Part shown: positions 28,102 to 37,785 of the stretch, piece by piece
How the letters are laid out: each line of letters opens with the position of its first letter
Numbering within the stretch: the first letter of the stretch is position 1
Origin: Photobacterium damselae
GTDB lineage: Bacteria; Pseudomonadota; Gammaproteobacteria; Enterobacterales; Vibrionaceae
Direction: 5' to 3'
Length of the DNA stretch: 64,000 bases
NCBI RefSeq assembly: GCF_003026815.1
Contig: NZ_PYOG01000004.1
Span: 62,001-126,000, forward strand
Translations under genes and position numbers: made by a program
Notes under the pieces: model-generated
The model's database searches: none
Told to the model about the DNA's origin: nothing
Seen by the model: the letters and a program-made list of their open reading frames with translations, nothing else

Positions 28102-28803
28102 ATGACTAGTATCAAACAAAATATTGAGCAGGTCATCAGTGAGATTGATGCTGCAGCAAAAAAATGCGGTCGAACCGCCGATTCTGTGCAACTTCTAGCC
28201 GTGAGTAAAACCAAACCAATCGCGGCGATCGAAGAAGCAATTCAAGCGGGCCAATTTGCTTTTGGTGAAAACTACGTCCAAGAAGGTGTCGAAAAAATTG
28301 AACACTTCCGCGCTCATCCTCAAGCCGATGCGCTCACTTGGCACTTTATCGGCCCGCTACAATCAAACAAAAGCCGCCCGGTTGCAGAAAATTTTGATTG
28401 GGTTCATTCAGTTGATCGCCTTAAAATTGCTCAGCGTCTCAATGACCAGCGACCAACCGATCTGCCACCACTAAACGTATTACTGCAAATTAATACCAGC
28501 GGTGAGGCAAGTAAGTCAGGTCTGGACTTTGAACAAGTAGCAGAACTGGCTAATCAAGTCGCTCAAATGCCAAATCTGGTTTTACGTGGTTTAATGTCGA
28601 TTCCAGAGCAAGCTGATGACTACGAGAGTCAATTGGCCGCTTTCCGCTCTCTGGCACAAGCACTAGAGCAACTTAAACCCCTGCACCCTCAACTGGATAC
28701 ATTATCTATGGGTATGAGTGGTGATATGGATGCCGCAATCGCAGCAGGTAGCACCATAGTTCGTATTGGTACGGCTATTTTTGGCGCTCGCAATTATAAC
28801 TAA
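28102..28803 (+). CDS. yggS: PLP homeostasis protein YggS
   Basis: 233 residues. TIM-barrel PLP-binding protein; the cofactor lysine is in LLAVSKTKP (about 31-39). FGENYVQEG, WHFIGPLQSNK and GLMSIPEQ are family motifs. It buffers pyridoxal phosphate rather than acting as an enzyme. It leads the run yggS-proC-yggT-yggU. Confidence 0.96.
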   Translation: MTSIKQNIEQVISEIDAAAKKCGRTADSVQLLAVSKTKPIAAIEEAIQAGQFAFGENYVQEGVEKIEHFRAHPQADALTWHFIGPLQSNKSRPVAENFDWVHSVDRLKIAQRLNDQRPTDLPPLNVLLQINTSGEASKSGLDFEQVAELANQVAQMPNLVLRGLMSIPEQADDYESQLAAFRSLAQALEQLKPLHPQLDTLSMGMSGDMDAAIAAGSTIVRIGTAIFGARNYN

Positions 28804-28818
28804 GTTAAGGATTAACTC

Positions 28819-29637
28819 ATGACACAACGCTCTATCGCTTTTATCGGCGCGGGCAATATGGCTAAATCCATTATTGCCGGACTGGTAAATAGTGGTTATG
28901 ACCCAAAGAAAATTACCGTAACAGCGCCAAGTGCGACACGTCGTCAGCCATTAGCAGAAGAATACGGTGTCCAAACCAGTAGCGACAACTTTGCTAGTGC
29001 AGCTGCCGCTGATGTGGTTGTTTTAGCCGTTAAACCTCAGCTTATGGCCGAAGTGTGTAAGCCGCTACAAAAGGTAGACTTTAGCAATAAACTGGTGATT
29101 TCTATTGCCGCAGGTGTTTCATCAGCTCGTCTCAACGAAATGCTCGCTTGCCAATTAAATCTGGTGCGAGTGATGCCAAATACACCGGCTCTTATTGGCC
29201 AAGGCATGAGTGGCTTATTTGCTGTTGATGGATTAGCTCAAGCTGATAAAGCTTTTGCTGAGCAGCTACTGACTGCCGTTGGTAAAGTCTGCTGGGTTAG
29301 CCAAGAAGCTGACATTAATGGCGTGATTGCCGCAGCAGGTAGTGCGCCGGCTTATTTCTTCCTATTTATGGAAGCTATGGAACAAGAAGCAATACGCCAA
29401 GGGTTTGATCCAGAAACGGCTCGCCTACTCGTTCAACAATCAGCACTAGGTGCGGCACACATGGTAGAAGCAAACCCTGCAACTTCCCTTGCCACACTGC
29501 GAGAGCAAGTAACATCGAAAGGTGGAACTACCGCAGAAGCAATTGCTACTTTTAATCAACACCAGCTCAGTGATACTGTAGCGCAAGCTATGCAAGCGGC
29601 CGTCGCTCGCGCACAAGAAATGGAACAACTGTTTTAA
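28819..29637 (+). CDS. proC: Pyrroline-5-carboxylate reductase
   Basis: 272 residues. Last step of proline synthesis, NADPH-dependent. The Rossmann motif FIGAGNMAKSIIAGL is at the N-terminus, and the C-terminal catalytic part carries VMPNTPALIGQGM and EQVTSKGGTTAEAI. It lies 15 bp after yggS. Confidence 0.97.
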   Translation: MTQRSIAFIGAGNMAKSIIAGLVNSGYDPKKITVTAPSATRRQPLAEEYGVQTSSDNFASAAAADVVVLAVKPQLMAEVCKPLQKVDFSNKLVISIAAGVSSARLNEMLACQLNLVRVMPNTPALIGQGMSGLFAVDGLAQADKAFAEQLLTAVGKVCWVSQEADINGVIAAAGSAPAYFFLFMEAMEQEAIRQGFDPETARLLVQQSALGAAHMVEANPATSLATLREQVTSKGGTTAEAIATFNQHQLSDTVAQAMQAAVARAQEMEQLF

Positions 29638-29648
29638 GGTCTTATGCT

Positions 29649-30206
29649 ATGAACTCAATTGGCTTTCTAGTCCAAACTGTATTTAATCTTTACATCATGG
29701 TGGTGTTGCTTCGTGTCTGGCTTCAATGGTCACGAGCAGACTTCTACAATCCGTTTTCACAATTTGTCGTAAAGGCTACTCAGCCTGTTATTGCACCGCT
29801 ACGCCGAGTGATCCCATCTATTGGCTCGGTTGATATGGCAACACTGCTATTTGCCTACGTGCTTAGTGTACTTAAATTTGTTCTGCTACAGATGATTTTC
29901 ACTGGCGGCAACATGCTATTTAGTCCTGACTTCCTATGGATTGGTCTACTTTCTATGATCAAAGCCGCAGGTGGTTTACTATTTTGGGTACTATTAATCC
30001 GCGCTATTATGAGCTGGGTGAGCCAAGGCCGCAGTCCAATTGAATATGTAATGCATCAATTAACTGAGCCGCTAACAGCCCCTATTCGTCGCGTTATTCC
30101 TGCAATGGGTGGTCTAGATTTAAGCGTTCTTGTGCTCTTTTTAGCTCTGCAGTTTGCAAATTACCTAATGGGTGATTTAATTGGACCTATTTGGTTCCAG
30201 CTATGA
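29649..30206 (+). CDS. yggT: YggT family inner-membrane protein
   Basis: 185 residues with two YGGT repeats, each a membrane helix, a short loop with a RVWLQW/RAIMSW motif, and a P-x-RR-V-I-P element ([14 protein letters not shown] and [14 protein letters not shown]). Function poorly defined. It overlaps yggU by ATGA. Confidence 0.93.
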   Translation: MNSIGFLVQTVFNLYIMVVLLRVWLQWSRADFYNPFSQFVVKATQPVIAPLRRVIPSIGSVDMATLLFAYVLSVLKFVLLQMIFTGGNMLFSPDFLWIGLLSMIKAAGGLLFWVLLIRAIMSWVSQGRSPIEYVMHQLTEPLTAPIRRVIPAMGGLDLSVLVLFLALQFANYLMGDLIGPIWFQL

Positions 30207-30502
30207 GTTGTCCAGCGTTAAGTCTTATGGGAGACGATCTTATTATTCGTCTGTATATTCAACCCAAAGCCAGCCGCGATCAGATCGTCGGCATTCATGG
30301 TGAAGAGTTGAAAATCGCCATTACCGCACCACCGGTAGACGGAAAAGCGAATGCCCATTTGACCAAGTACTTATCAAAACAATTTAAAGTTGCTAAGGGT
30401 CATATCGTTATCGAAAAAGGCGAATTAGGTCGCCATAAACAAGTTCGAGTCGAAAGCCCAAGAGAGATGCCAGCCATCATAACTGAGCTTCTCAATAGCT
30501 AG
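30203..30502 (+). CDS. yggU: UPF0235 (DUF167) protein YggU
   Basis: 99 residues from the ATG at 30203, which overlaps the yggT stop as ATGA; a longer in-frame start at 30191 is less likely. DUF167 motifs [24 protein letters not shown] and [12 protein letters not shown] are clear. Function unknown. The hairpin at 30527-30561 closes the operon. Confidence 0.92.
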   Translation: MSCPALSLMGDDLIIRLYIQPKASRDQIVGIHGEELKIAITAPPVDGKANAHLTKYLSKQFKVAKGHIVIEKGELGRHKQVRVESPREMPAIITELLNS

Positions 30503-30526
30503 ATAAGTCACTTACCGCTATCTTAC

Positions 30527-30561
30527 AAAAGCGAATCCCCACCTTGGGCATTCGCTTTTTT
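30527..30561 (+). terminator. Terminator of yggS-proC-yggT-yggU
   Basis: AAAAGCGAAT pairs with ATTCGCTTTTTT around a 13-nt loop. Confidence 0.8.
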
Positions 30562-30603
30562 ATTTGTATCATACCCACTCAATCGACATAACAAGGCTAC
30601 CCC

Positions 30604-31197
30604 ATGAGCAAACTAGTATTAGCAACGGGAAATCAAGGTAAAGTAAAAGAGATGGCCGATCTGCTGTCTGATTTTGGTTTCAATGTTGTGGCCCAAAGTG
30701 ATTTTAATGTCTCTTCTGTGGCTGAAACCGGTACGACATTTATTGAAAACGCCATCATTAAAGCGCGTCACGCCGCTAAAGAGACTGGACTTCCAGCCAT
30801 TGCAGATGATTCAGGTTTAGAGGTTGACTACCTGCAAGGTGCTCCTGGTATTTATTCTGCACGCTATGCCGGTGAAGATGCCTCTGATAGCGCCAATATC
30901 GATAAGTTATTAGTTGCGATGGAGAATGTGCCAGAAGACCAACGCACCGCTCGATTCCACTGCGTATTAGTGATGATGCGCCATGAAAACGATCCAACCC
31001 CTTTAGTTTGTCATGGTCGTTGGGAAGGTCGTATTCTTACAGAACGTCTGGGTGAAAATGGCTTTGGTTACGATCCTATTTTCTGGGTACCAGAAGATCA
31101 GTGTTCATCAGCTCAACTAGAGCCTGCCCGTAAAAAGCAATTATCTCATCGCGGACAAGCACTACAGCAGTTATTTGCCGCTCTTAAGGACGCCTAA
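30604..31197 (+). CDS. rdgB: XTP/dITP pyrophosphatase RdgB
   Basis: 197 residues, as in E. coli. It removes non-canonical purine nucleotides (dITP, XTP). [36 protein letters not shown] and [12 protein letters not shown] are the family signatures. Its TAA shares one base with the hemW ATG (TAATG), so the genes are coupled. Confidence 0.97.
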   Translation: MSKLVLATGNQGKVKEMADLLSDFGFNVVAQSDFNVSSVAETGTTFIENAIIKARHAAKETGLPAIADDSGLEVDYLQGAPGIYSARYAGEDASDSANIDKLLVAMENVPEDQRTARFHCVLVMMRHENDPTPLVCHGRWEGRILTERLGENGFGYDPIFWVPEDQCSSAQLEPARKKQLSHRGQALQQLFAALKDA

Positions 31198-32357
31198 TGT
31201 TAATACCACCACCGCTCAGTTTGTATGTCCATATTCCATGGTGCGTGCAAAAGTGTCCTTATTGTGACTTTAACTCTCACGCCCTAAAAGCTGAGATCCC
31301 AGAGCTCGATTATATTGATGCCTTACTCGATGATCTCAGCACCGATCTCCTTGCTTACCATTTAGAGCATGGCGAACGAAAACTGCATTCGATCTTTATC
31401 GGTGGTGGTACACCAAGCTTGATCTCACCGGAGGAAATTGCTCGATTACTCCAGGGGATCGAAGCTCGCATTCCTTTTAGTGATGATATTGAAATTACGA
31501 TGGAAGCCAACCCAGGTACGGTTGAAGCTGGGCGTTTCCAAGCTTATCAACAAGCAGGCGTTAACCGGATCTCAATTGGAATCCAAAGTTTTCAAGATGA
31601 GAAATTAAAACGTTTAGGTCGAATTCACGGTGCTCAAGAAGCGATTACAGCGGCAAAACTGGCAGCAGAAGCCGGACTCAATAGCTTTAATATTGATCTT
31701 ATGCATGGCCTACCCGATCAAAGTATCAATGATGCTTTAGCCGATCTTGCTCAAGCCATTGGGTTAAATCCGCCACATTTATCTTGGTATCAACTGACTA
31801 TTGAGCCCAACACCCTATTTTATTCTCAACCGCCAACACTGCCTGATGATGATGATCTATGGGATATCTTCGAGCAAGGCCATAAAATGCTCACCTATGC
31901 GGGCTACGTTCAGTATGAGATTTCAGGCTATAGCAAACCAGGAAAGCAGTGTCAGCATAATCTTAATTACTGGCGTTTTGGTGACTATTTAGGAATTGGG
32001 TGTGGCTCTCACGGCAAAATCAGCTTTGATGATGGACGTATCGTTCGTACCATAAAAGTGAAGCATCCCCGTGGTTATTTAAATCCAGAAAAGGCCTATC
32101 TTGACCAAGAAACCATAGTCGCTAATGACGAGCGTCCTTTTGAGTTCTTTATGAACCGTTTTCGTTTATTAGAAGCTTGTCCAAAGCAAGATTTTGTAGC
32201 GCGAACTGGCTTACCATTAACCCACATTCAAGGGGCTATAGACTGGGCTTTGGCACAAAATTATCTCACCGAAAGCGATACTCATTGGCAGATCACAGAG
32301 CATGGCAAACTATTCTTAAATGATCTTTTAGCCGCCTTTGTTGAAGATGATGAGTAA
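31197..32357 (+). CDS. hemW: Heme chaperone HemW (radical SAM)
   Basis: 386 residues. The radical SAM cluster motif CVQKCPYC (Cys16, 20, 23) is of the CxxxCxxC type; the Cys pattern without the extra coproporphyrinogen-oxidase N-terminus and the HNLNYWRFGDYLGIGCGSHG motif fit HemW rather than HemN. It delivers heme to respiratory proteins. Coupled to rdgB. Confidence 0.94.
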   Translation: MLIPPPLSLYVHIPWCVQKCPYCDFNSHALKAEIPELDYIDALLDDLSTDLLAYHLEHGERKLHSIFIGGGTPSLISPEEIARLLQGIEARIPFSDDIEITMEANPGTVEAGRFQAYQQAGVNRISIGIQSFQDEKLKRLGRIHGAQEAITAAKLAAEAGLNSFNIDLMHGLPDQSINDALADLAQAIGLNPPHLSWYQLTIEPNTLFYSQPPTLPDDDDLWDIFEQGHKMLTYAGYVQYEISGYSKPGKQCQHNLNYWRFGDYLGIGCGSHGKISFDDGRIVRTIKVKHPRGYLNPEKAYLDQETIVANDERPFEFFMNRFRLLEACPKQDFVARTGLPLTHIQGAIDWALAQNYLTESDTHWQITEHGKLFLNDLLAAFVEDDE

Positions 32358-32387
32358 TACACTGCACGCTAGAACAAAGTAACAAAT

Positions 32388-32415
32388 AAAAAGGCGAATC
32401 ACCGTTCGCCTTTTT
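32388..32415. terminator. Bidirectional terminator hemW / DUF2884 gene
   Basis: AAAAAGGCGAA pairs with TTCGCCTTTTT around a 6-nt loop between convergent genes. Confidence 0.88.
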
Positions 32416-32431
32416 AATCAATCAAACCCAA

Positions 32432-32836
32432 TTATAGAACTTGAACACTTTGCCACTGTTTAAGGGCTGGAATTAATTGCTGGATCTTATGCTCTTGCGC
32501 TTGTCTTTGCAGTCCAATATCACAGATTTTTTGATCTATCACTTGGCTACGCGACAATACATACGGCAGATCTTGCGCAATCAGATGATGATATTCACTC
32601 AATACCTGTTGCTGCTGTGAATTTAACTGAACCGGATGTACATCAAAGTATAAATGACCTTGTTCGGTGATCGAAAAAGACCCATTTCCGCCCTGCAGAT
32701 TCACCCTTCCATCTTGCAAAGATATCTCATTTTGCCACTCAATTTGGCAAGGCTGAGCTTGTAACCATTTAGGAAACATCAAAATCGCAATGATTCCAAT
32801 CTGAACGACGATGGCTTTTAGCGCAATAAATAACAT
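32432..32836 (-). CDS. DUF2884 (YggN-like) short exported protein
   Basis: 134 residues from the ATG at 32836, chosen because AAAGGGG precedes it at good spacing and it gives a signal-peptide-like N-terminus (MLFIALKAIVVQIGIIAILM...LQA). Upstream in-frame starts would overlap glsA. The mature part resembles the YggN/DUF2884 core (CQIEWQNEISLQDGRVNLQG, then a Gln-rich helix), but the protein is much shorter than E. coli YggN (about 239 residues). It ends after about 110 mature residues, so it is a short form or a truncation. Function unknown. Confidence 0.65.
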   Translation of the reverse strand: MLFIALKAIVVQIGIIAILMFPKWLQAQPCQIEWQNEISLQDGRVNLQGGNGSFSITEQGHLYFDVHPVQLNSQQQQVLSEYHHLIAQDLPYVLSRSQVIDQKICDIGLQRQAQEHKIQQLIPALKQWQSVQVL

Positions 32837-32882
32837 GTCATACCCCTTTATCATTATGGGCATGACAACCACAAATGCCCGA

Positions 32883-33803
32883 TTAGAAAATAGAACGACC
32901 TGCACGCTCAGCAAACATCTCAAGTACTGCAGTCCCTGCTAAAGAGTTGCCCGAGTGATCCAATTCAGGAGACCACACAGCGACAGTCATCTCTCCAGGT
33001 ACCACTGCAATAATCCCGCCACCTACGCCAGATTTACCAGGCATTCCTACTCGATAAGCGAATTCGCCAGCACCATCATAAAGCCCACAGGTTGCAAGTA
33101 ATGCGTTCATCTGCTTACATTGAGTTTGGCTTATAATTCCCTGTTCTGCACCTAACGGTACCCCTTTATTGGCTAAATAACTAAAGGTTCGCGCCAAATC
33201 GACACAACTCATTTTAAGAGCACAATAGCTAAAATAGTTGGTTAAAACTGGCATTACTTCGTTGCTAAAATTACCAAAAGATCGCATTAAATATGCAATT
33301 GAGGCGTTACGATCACTGTGCTGCATCTCTGAACTGGCAACGATCTTGTCATAGATAATCGTCGGGTTTTGCGACAATTGCCGCACCAGTTCGAGCATTC
33401 GATATTGAGGTGCTGATAATCGACTATGCAGCAAATCAGACACAATCAAGGCACCAGCATTAATGAATGGATTACGTGGAATGCCATTTTCTAATTCAAG
33501 CTGGATCATTGAATTAAAAGCATGACCTGAAGGCTCTTTACCCACTCTGGTCCAAATTTCTTCAGGCTCATACAAGGTCATTGCCAAAGTAAGTGCTAAT
33601 ACTTTAGAAATAGACTGAATCGAAAATCCTTCTTGGCTATCACCGGCTCCGATGATCTCACCATCGTTGTAACAAACCGCAATACCAAGTTTACTGGCCG
33701 GAACATTAGCAAGAGCTGGAATATAGTCGGCGACTTTTCCCTGGCCGATTAGCGGTCTTGCTTCATCTAAGATTTCATTCAGTAGCGCTTGAGTTGGCTT
33801 CAT
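32883..33803 (-). CDS. glsA: Glutaminase
   Basis: 306 residues. Serine-dependent glutaminase of the beta-lactamase-like fold; the S-x-x-K motif is in FSIQSISK (Ser about 63-66). [15 protein letters not shown], the [13 protein letters not shown] helix and the [16 protein letters not shown] motif are typical. It converts glutamine to glutamate and ammonia. A trmB terminator lies just upstream, so it has its own promoter. Confidence 0.96.
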   Translation of the reverse strand: MKPTQALLNEILDEARPLIGQGKVADYIPALANVPASKLGIAVCYNDGEIIGAGDSQEGFSIQSISKVLALTLAMTLYEPEEIWTRVGKEPSGHAFNSMIQLELENGIPRNPFINAGALIVSDLLHSRLSAPQYRMLELVRQLSQNPTIIYDKIVASSEMQHSDRNASIAYLMRSFGNFSNEVMPVLTNYFSYCALKMSCVDLARTFSYLANKGVPLGAEQGIISQTQCKQMNALLATCGLYDGAGEFAYRVGMPGKSGVGGGIIAVVPGEMTVAVWSPELDHSGNSLAGTAVLEMFAERAGRSIF

Positions 33804-33820
33804 TGCATTTCTCCAAGGAC

Positions 33821-33848
33821 AAAAAAGCCAACACTAAGGCTGGCTTTT
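33821..33848 (-). terminator. Terminator of trmB
   Basis: AAAAAGCCA pairs with TGGCTTTT around a 10-nt loop; on the minus strand it ends in TTTTTTG. It lies between trmB and glsA, reading leftward. Confidence 0.75.
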
Positions 33849-33921
33849 CGTTAATTCTTGCTCTAACACAGCTAACGTTATATTCCCATACGAGATATCA
33901 CGCAACCGTAATTTCGGCTAA

Positions 33922-34659
33922 TTATTCTGTACGTGCGTACTTCATATCCCACACGCCGTGACCTAAACGGTGACCACGTGCTTCAAATTTAGTTAGCGGA
34001 CGATCTTCTGGACGCTCAATGTATGGACCATCAGTCGCCGTGTTACGGTAACCTGGTGCAGCATCCATAACTTCAACCATATGTTCTGCGTAGTTTTCCC
34101 AGTCTGTTGCCATATGGAAAATACCACCAATTTTTAATTTGCTACGGATCATTTGAGCAAACTCTGGCTGTACGATACGGCGCTTATGGTGACGCGCTTT
34201 ATGCCATGGGTCAGGGAAGAACAGTTGCAGTGTATCTAAGCTTTGCTCAGGTAGCATGTGTTCAAACACTTCAACTGCATCGTGACACATTACGCGTAGG
34301 TTAGTTAAACCTTCCGCTTCTGCAGCCATTAGACATGCGCCAACACCTGGACTATGTACTTCGATACCGATAAAGTTTTTCTCTGGTGCGTTTTTCGCCA
34401 TCTCAACTAGCGATGCACCCATCCCAAAACCAATTTCCAATACTACTGGTGCTTCACGACCGAACACTTCTTTTAAGTCTAGTAGCTCAGGTGCAAAGTC
34501 AATACCCATAGTAGACCAGTTATTCTCAAGAGCAGCTTCTTGCCCTTTGGTTAAACGGCCTTCACGACGAACAAAGCTACGAATCTTACGCTTTACTTTG
34601 CCATCATCGGTTAAATCCATCATGGTAACTTCACCAGACTTCTTTGTATCTTCGCACAT
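33922..34659 (-). CDS. trmB: tRNA (guanine-N7-)-methyltransferase TrmB
   Basis: 245 residues from the ATG at 34659; ATGs at 34704 and 34623 are also in frame and the true start is uncertain. TrmB makes m7G46 in tRNA. The SAM-binding motif [27 protein letters not shown] and the [15 protein letters not shown] catalytic loop are intact. [16 protein letters not shown] marks the family N-terminus. Divergent from mutY. Confidence 0.95.
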   Translation of the reverse strand: MCEDTKKSGEVTMMDLTDDGKVKRKIRSFVRREGRLTKGQEAALENNWSTMGIDFAPELLDLKEVFGREAPVVLEIGFGMGASLVEMAKNAPEKNFIGIEVHSPGVGACLMAAEAEGLTNLRVMCHDAVEVFEHMLPEQSLDTLQLFFPDPWHKARHHKRRIVQPEFAQMIRSKLKIGGIFHMATDWENYAEHMVEVMDAAPGYRNTATDGPYIERPEDRPLTKFEARGHRLGHGVWDMKYARTE

Positions 34660-34866
34660 GCTTTTACTATCCACACTAAAAAGAAATGAAGCGGCATTAT
34701 CCAAAGTTACGGGCTAAGTGCAACCCCATCGATTGCGAAACAACCAACTTTATGATGCAATTTGGTCCCAGAACCTACAATAAATACCAACAAGAAAGCC
34801 TCAGTACCAACTGAGTCTTTCCATCATAGATAAGCCTTGCACGAATCGCAAAGTAAAGTGAGCCCC

Positions 34867-35937
34867 ATGAGTCATAACTTCTCCACTGCCATTTTAACTT
34901 GGTACGATAAATTTGGTCGTAAAACCCTACCTTGGCAGCAAAATAAAACACCATATAAAGTTTGGCTGTCTGAGATCATGTTGCAGCAAACCCAAGTCGC
35001 AACGGTTATCCCGTATTTCGAACGATTTATGGCGCAATTTCCCACCGTTCAAGATTTAGCTCAAGCCCCACAAGATGAGGTGCTTCACCTTTGGACAGGG
35101 TTAGGTTATTACGCCCGTGCCCGTAATTTACATAAAGCGGCCCAAGTAATTGTTGAGCAATATAATGGCATTTTCCCCACCGATATCGACCAAGTACAAG
35201 CTTTACCAGGTATCGGTCGTTCAACAGCGGGAGCCGTTTTATCGCTATCACTAAAACAACATCACCCTATTTTAGATGGCAATGTAAAACGTACCCTATC
35301 TCGCTGTTATGGTATTGAGGGTTGGCCTGGGCAAAAAGCCGTAGAAAATAAGTTATGGCAAATTGCCGAACAAAATACACCAAGCGATGGAGTTGAGCGC
35401 TATAACCAAGCCATGATGGACATGGGCGCAATGATTTGTACTCGCAGTAAACCCAAGTGCGAGTTATGTCCTGTTGCTGATATGTGTGTAGCAAAAGCGC
35501 AAGGTCGCCAAACCGATTTCCCGGGGAAAAAGCCCAAAACCACCAAACCAGAAAAGCAAGCGTGGTTCGCCATTATTCAATGTGGTGATGAAGTTTGGCT
35601 TGAACAACGACCACAAAGCGGTATTTGGGGCGGATTGTGGTGCTTCCCACAGCAAGATCATGAAGATCTAACCCCATTAATCGAATCTAGATTAGGCATG
35701 ACTCTCGCACAGTTAGATGCTGATGGCATGGTTAAAAAAGAGCAACTAACCGCTTTTCGCCACACATTTAGTCACTATCATCTCGATATCATTCCGGTGC
35801 TCTTTACGATCCAACACCAGCCCAATTTGATCCGCGAAAATGGCCAATGGTATAGCCTCACTCACCCTGCTAAAGTGGGATTAGCCGCTCCAGTTCAGAA
35901 GATTTTGGACAGTTTAAGCTACGATTTGCCTCGATAA
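34867..35937 (+). CDS. mutY: A/G-specific adenine DNA glycosylase MutY
   Basis: 356 residues from the ATG at 34867 (an in-frame TTG at 34837 is less likely). It removes adenine opposite 8-oxoguanine. Catalytic Glu36 is in [11 protein letters not shown]; the helix-hairpin-helix is [12 protein letters not shown] with catalytic Asp in ILDGNVKR. The 4Fe-4S loop reads C-x6-C-x2-C-x5-C ([17 protein letters not shown]). The C-terminal NUDIX-like domain recognises 8-oxoG. It precedes yggX, as usual. Confidence 0.97.
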   Translation: MSHNFSTAILTWYDKFGRKTLPWQQNKTPYKVWLSEIMLQQTQVATVIPYFERFMAQFPTVQDLAQAPQDEVLHLWTGLGYYARARNLHKAAQVIVEQYNGIFPTDIDQVQALPGIGRSTAGAVLSLSLKQHHPILDGNVKRTLSRCYGIEGWPGQKAVENKLWQIAEQNTPSDGVERYNQAMMDMGAMICTRSKPKCELCPVADMCVAKAQGRQTDFPGKKPKTTKPEKQAWFAIIQCGDEVWLEQRPQSGIWGGLWCFPQQDHEDLTPLIESRLGMTLAQLDADGMVKKEQLTAFRHTFSHYHLDIIPVLFTIQHQPNLIRENGQWYSLTHPAKVGLAAPVQKILDSLSYDLPR

Positions 35938-36050
35938 CCCAATTAACTACGACGCTATAGTGAGCACCCAGTTTTCGCTATAGCCCATCGAACCTGACTC
36001 TGGTATAACTAGCATTATAAATACCAGATGTAGCATGTAAGGAATATCTT

Positions 36051-36323
36051 ATGAGCCGTACTGTTTTCTGTACTCGTTTACAAAAAGAAGCCGATGGTTT
36101 GGATTTTCAATTTTACCCAGGTGAAATTGGTAAACGCATTTTTGATAATATCTCTAAAGAAGCATGGGCTCAGTGGCAAGCAAAACAAACCATGCTCATT
36201 AATGAGAAAAAGTTAAACATGATGAATCCAGAGCATCGTCAGCTGCTTGAAACAGAAATGGTTAACTTTTTGTTTGAAGGTAAAGACGTCGTTATCGATG
36301 GATACACTCCACCAAGCGAATAA
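36051..36323 (+). CDS. yggX: Fe(2+)-trafficking / oxidative protection protein YggX
   Basis: 90 residues. [19 protein letters not shown] with Cys7 is the family signature, and [23 protein letters not shown] is the helical core. In enteric bacteria YggX protects iron-sulfur clusters. Ended by the terminator at 36334-36381. Confidence 0.96.
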   Translation: MSRTVFCTRLQKEADGLDFQFYPGEIGKRIFDNISKEAWAQWQAKQTMLINEKKLNMMNPEHRQLLETEMVNFLFEGKDVVIDGYTPPSE

Positions 36324-36333
36324 ATAATCAATA

Positions 36334-36381
36334 AAACGAGTTAATTCGCTTATAACCAGTGATAAAATTAACTCGTTTTTT
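36334..36381 (+). terminator. Terminator of yggX
   Basis: AAACGAGTTAAT (36334-36345) pairs with ATTAACTCGTTT (36367-36378), then TTT. A 12-bp perfect stem. Confidence 0.85.
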
Positions 36382-36494
36382 CGTTAGCCGCTTAACAACA
36401 TGAAAAATCACCCGAGATATTTTCAGCGATTAAGTCAGTAATTGTTTAGTTTCTCAGCAACCAAATGAAAATCTGATTTTTTTCGAAAAAAAGG

Positions 36495-36523
36495 TTGACG
36501 AAAGGCCAGAAAATCCGTTTAAT
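36495..36523 (+). promoter_or_regulatory. Strong stable-RNA promoter of tRNA array A
   Basis: TTGACG (36495-36500), 17-bp spacer, TTTAAT (36518-36523), then a GC-rich discriminator (AGCGCTCC). The discriminator fits stringent (ppGpp/DksA) control. Confidence 0.85.
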
Positions 36524-36534
36524 AGCGCTCCGTT

Positions 36535-36610
36535 GCCTCGATAGCTCAGTCGGTAGAGCAGGGGATTGAAAATCCCCGTGTCGGTGGTTCGATTCCGCCT
36601 CGAGGCACCA
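36535..36610 (+). tRNA. tRNA-Phe (GAA), array A unit 1
   Basis: 76 nt, cloverleaf arms pair (GCCTCGA/TCGAGGC), anticodon GAA in ATTGAAAAT, CCA encoded. Confidence 0.98.
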
Positions 36611-36650
36611 TTACTTCCCTTTCGAAGTGATGTGTGGTGCAACAAACTAT

Positions 36651-36726
36651 TCCTCCTTAGTTCAGTCGGTAGAACGGCGGACTGTTAATCCGTATGTCGC
36701 TGGTTCAAGTCCAGCAGGAGGAGCCA
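36651..36726 (+). tRNA. tRNA-Asn (GTT), array A unit 1
   Basis: 76 nt, TCCTCCT/AGGAGGA acceptor stem, anticodon GTT in ACTGTTAAT, CCA encoded. A 40-nt spacer separates it from tRNA-Phe. Confidence 0.98.
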
Positions 36727-36778
36727 AATTTGATTTTGTGATATCTCATGTGAGTATCTTGAAATCCACAAATTTTGT

Positions 36779-36854
<76 letters not shown>

Positions 36855-36862
36855 TTATTCTT

Positions 36863-36911
36863 CTTACTCTTGTAGTAAGAGCAAAATAGAGGACTTACCT
36901 CCCCTATTTTT
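36863..36911 (+). other. Double hairpin in the Thr-Phe spacer (processing or attenuator signal)
   Basis: CTTACT/AGTAAG forms a small stem, and AAAATAGAGG...CCTCCCCTATTTTT forms a terminator-like stem ending in T5, just before the next tRNA-Phe. The same element recurs at 37204-37252, 38951-38999 and 39292-39341. It may mark RNase cleavage or dampen read-through. Confidence 0.6.
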
Positions 36912-36987
36912 GCCTCGATAGCTCAGTCGGTAGAGCAGGGGATTGAAAATCCCCGTGTCGGTGGTTCGATTCCGCCTCGAGGCACCA
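36912..36987 (+). tRNA. tRNA-Phe (GAA), array A unit 2
   Basis: 76 nt, identical to unit 1. Only 4 nt (CTAT) separate it from the next tRNA-Asn. Confidence 0.98.
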
Positions 36988-36991
36988 CTAT

Positions 36992-37067
36992 TCCTCCTTA
37001 GTTCAGTCGGTAGAACGGCGGACTGTTAATCCGTATGTCGCTGGTTCAAGTCCAGCAGGAGGAGCCA
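36992..37067 (+). tRNA. tRNA-Asn (GTT), array A unit 2
   Basis: 76 nt, identical to unit 1, CCA encoded. Confidence 0.98.
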
Positions 37068-37119
37068 CATTTGATTTTATGATATCTCATTTGAGTATCT
37101 TGAAATCCACGAATTTTGT

Positions 37120-37195
<76 letters not shown>

Positions 37196-37252
37196 TTATT
37201 CTTCTTACTCTTGTAGTAAGAGCAAAATAGAGGACTTACCTCCCCTATTTTT

Positions 37253-37328
37253 GCCTCGATAGCTCAGTCGGTAGAGCAGGGGATTGAAAATCCCCGTGTC
37301 GGTGGTTCGATTCCGCCTCGAGGCACCA
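37253..37328 (+). tRNA. tRNA-Phe (GAA), array A unit 3
   Basis: 76 nt, identical to unit 1; 4-nt spacer to the next gene. Confidence 0.98.
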
Positions 37329-37332
37329 CTAT

Positions 37333-37408
37333 TCCTCCTTAGTTCAGTCGGTAGAACGGCGGACTGTTAATCCGTATGTCGCTGGTTCAAGTCCAGCAGG
37401 AGGAGCCA
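37333..37408 (+). tRNA. tRNA-Asn (GTT), array A unit 3
   Basis: 76 nt, identical to unit 1, CCA encoded. Confidence 0.98.
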
Positions 37409-37460
37409 CATTCGATTTTGTGATATCTCATTTGAGTGTCTTGAAATCTACAGATTTAGT

Positions 37461-37536
<76 letters not shown>

Positions 37537-37545
37537 TCTATTAAG

Positions 37546-37574
37546 AAACCTCATCATCTGATGAGGTTTTTTTT
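37546..37574 (+). terminator. Terminator of tRNA array A
   Basis: AACCTCATC pairs with GATGAGGTT around ATCT, followed by T8. Confidence 0.92.
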
Positions 37575-37785
37575 CATCTCAACAAAATCTATTGTGATGG
37601 TATATCCAAAATTACAGGGAAATATCAGTGCGAGCGAGATAACAATTACGGTGCTATCGTACTCATCACCCACCCCATTGCTTCAAGCGACCTCTCAATT
37701 TAAACCTATATTGTTAAGCTAAGCTTCGAATTTCAGTACGTATTTGCAAACTGTCACCATCATTTATTTATCATAGACAGCAGCT

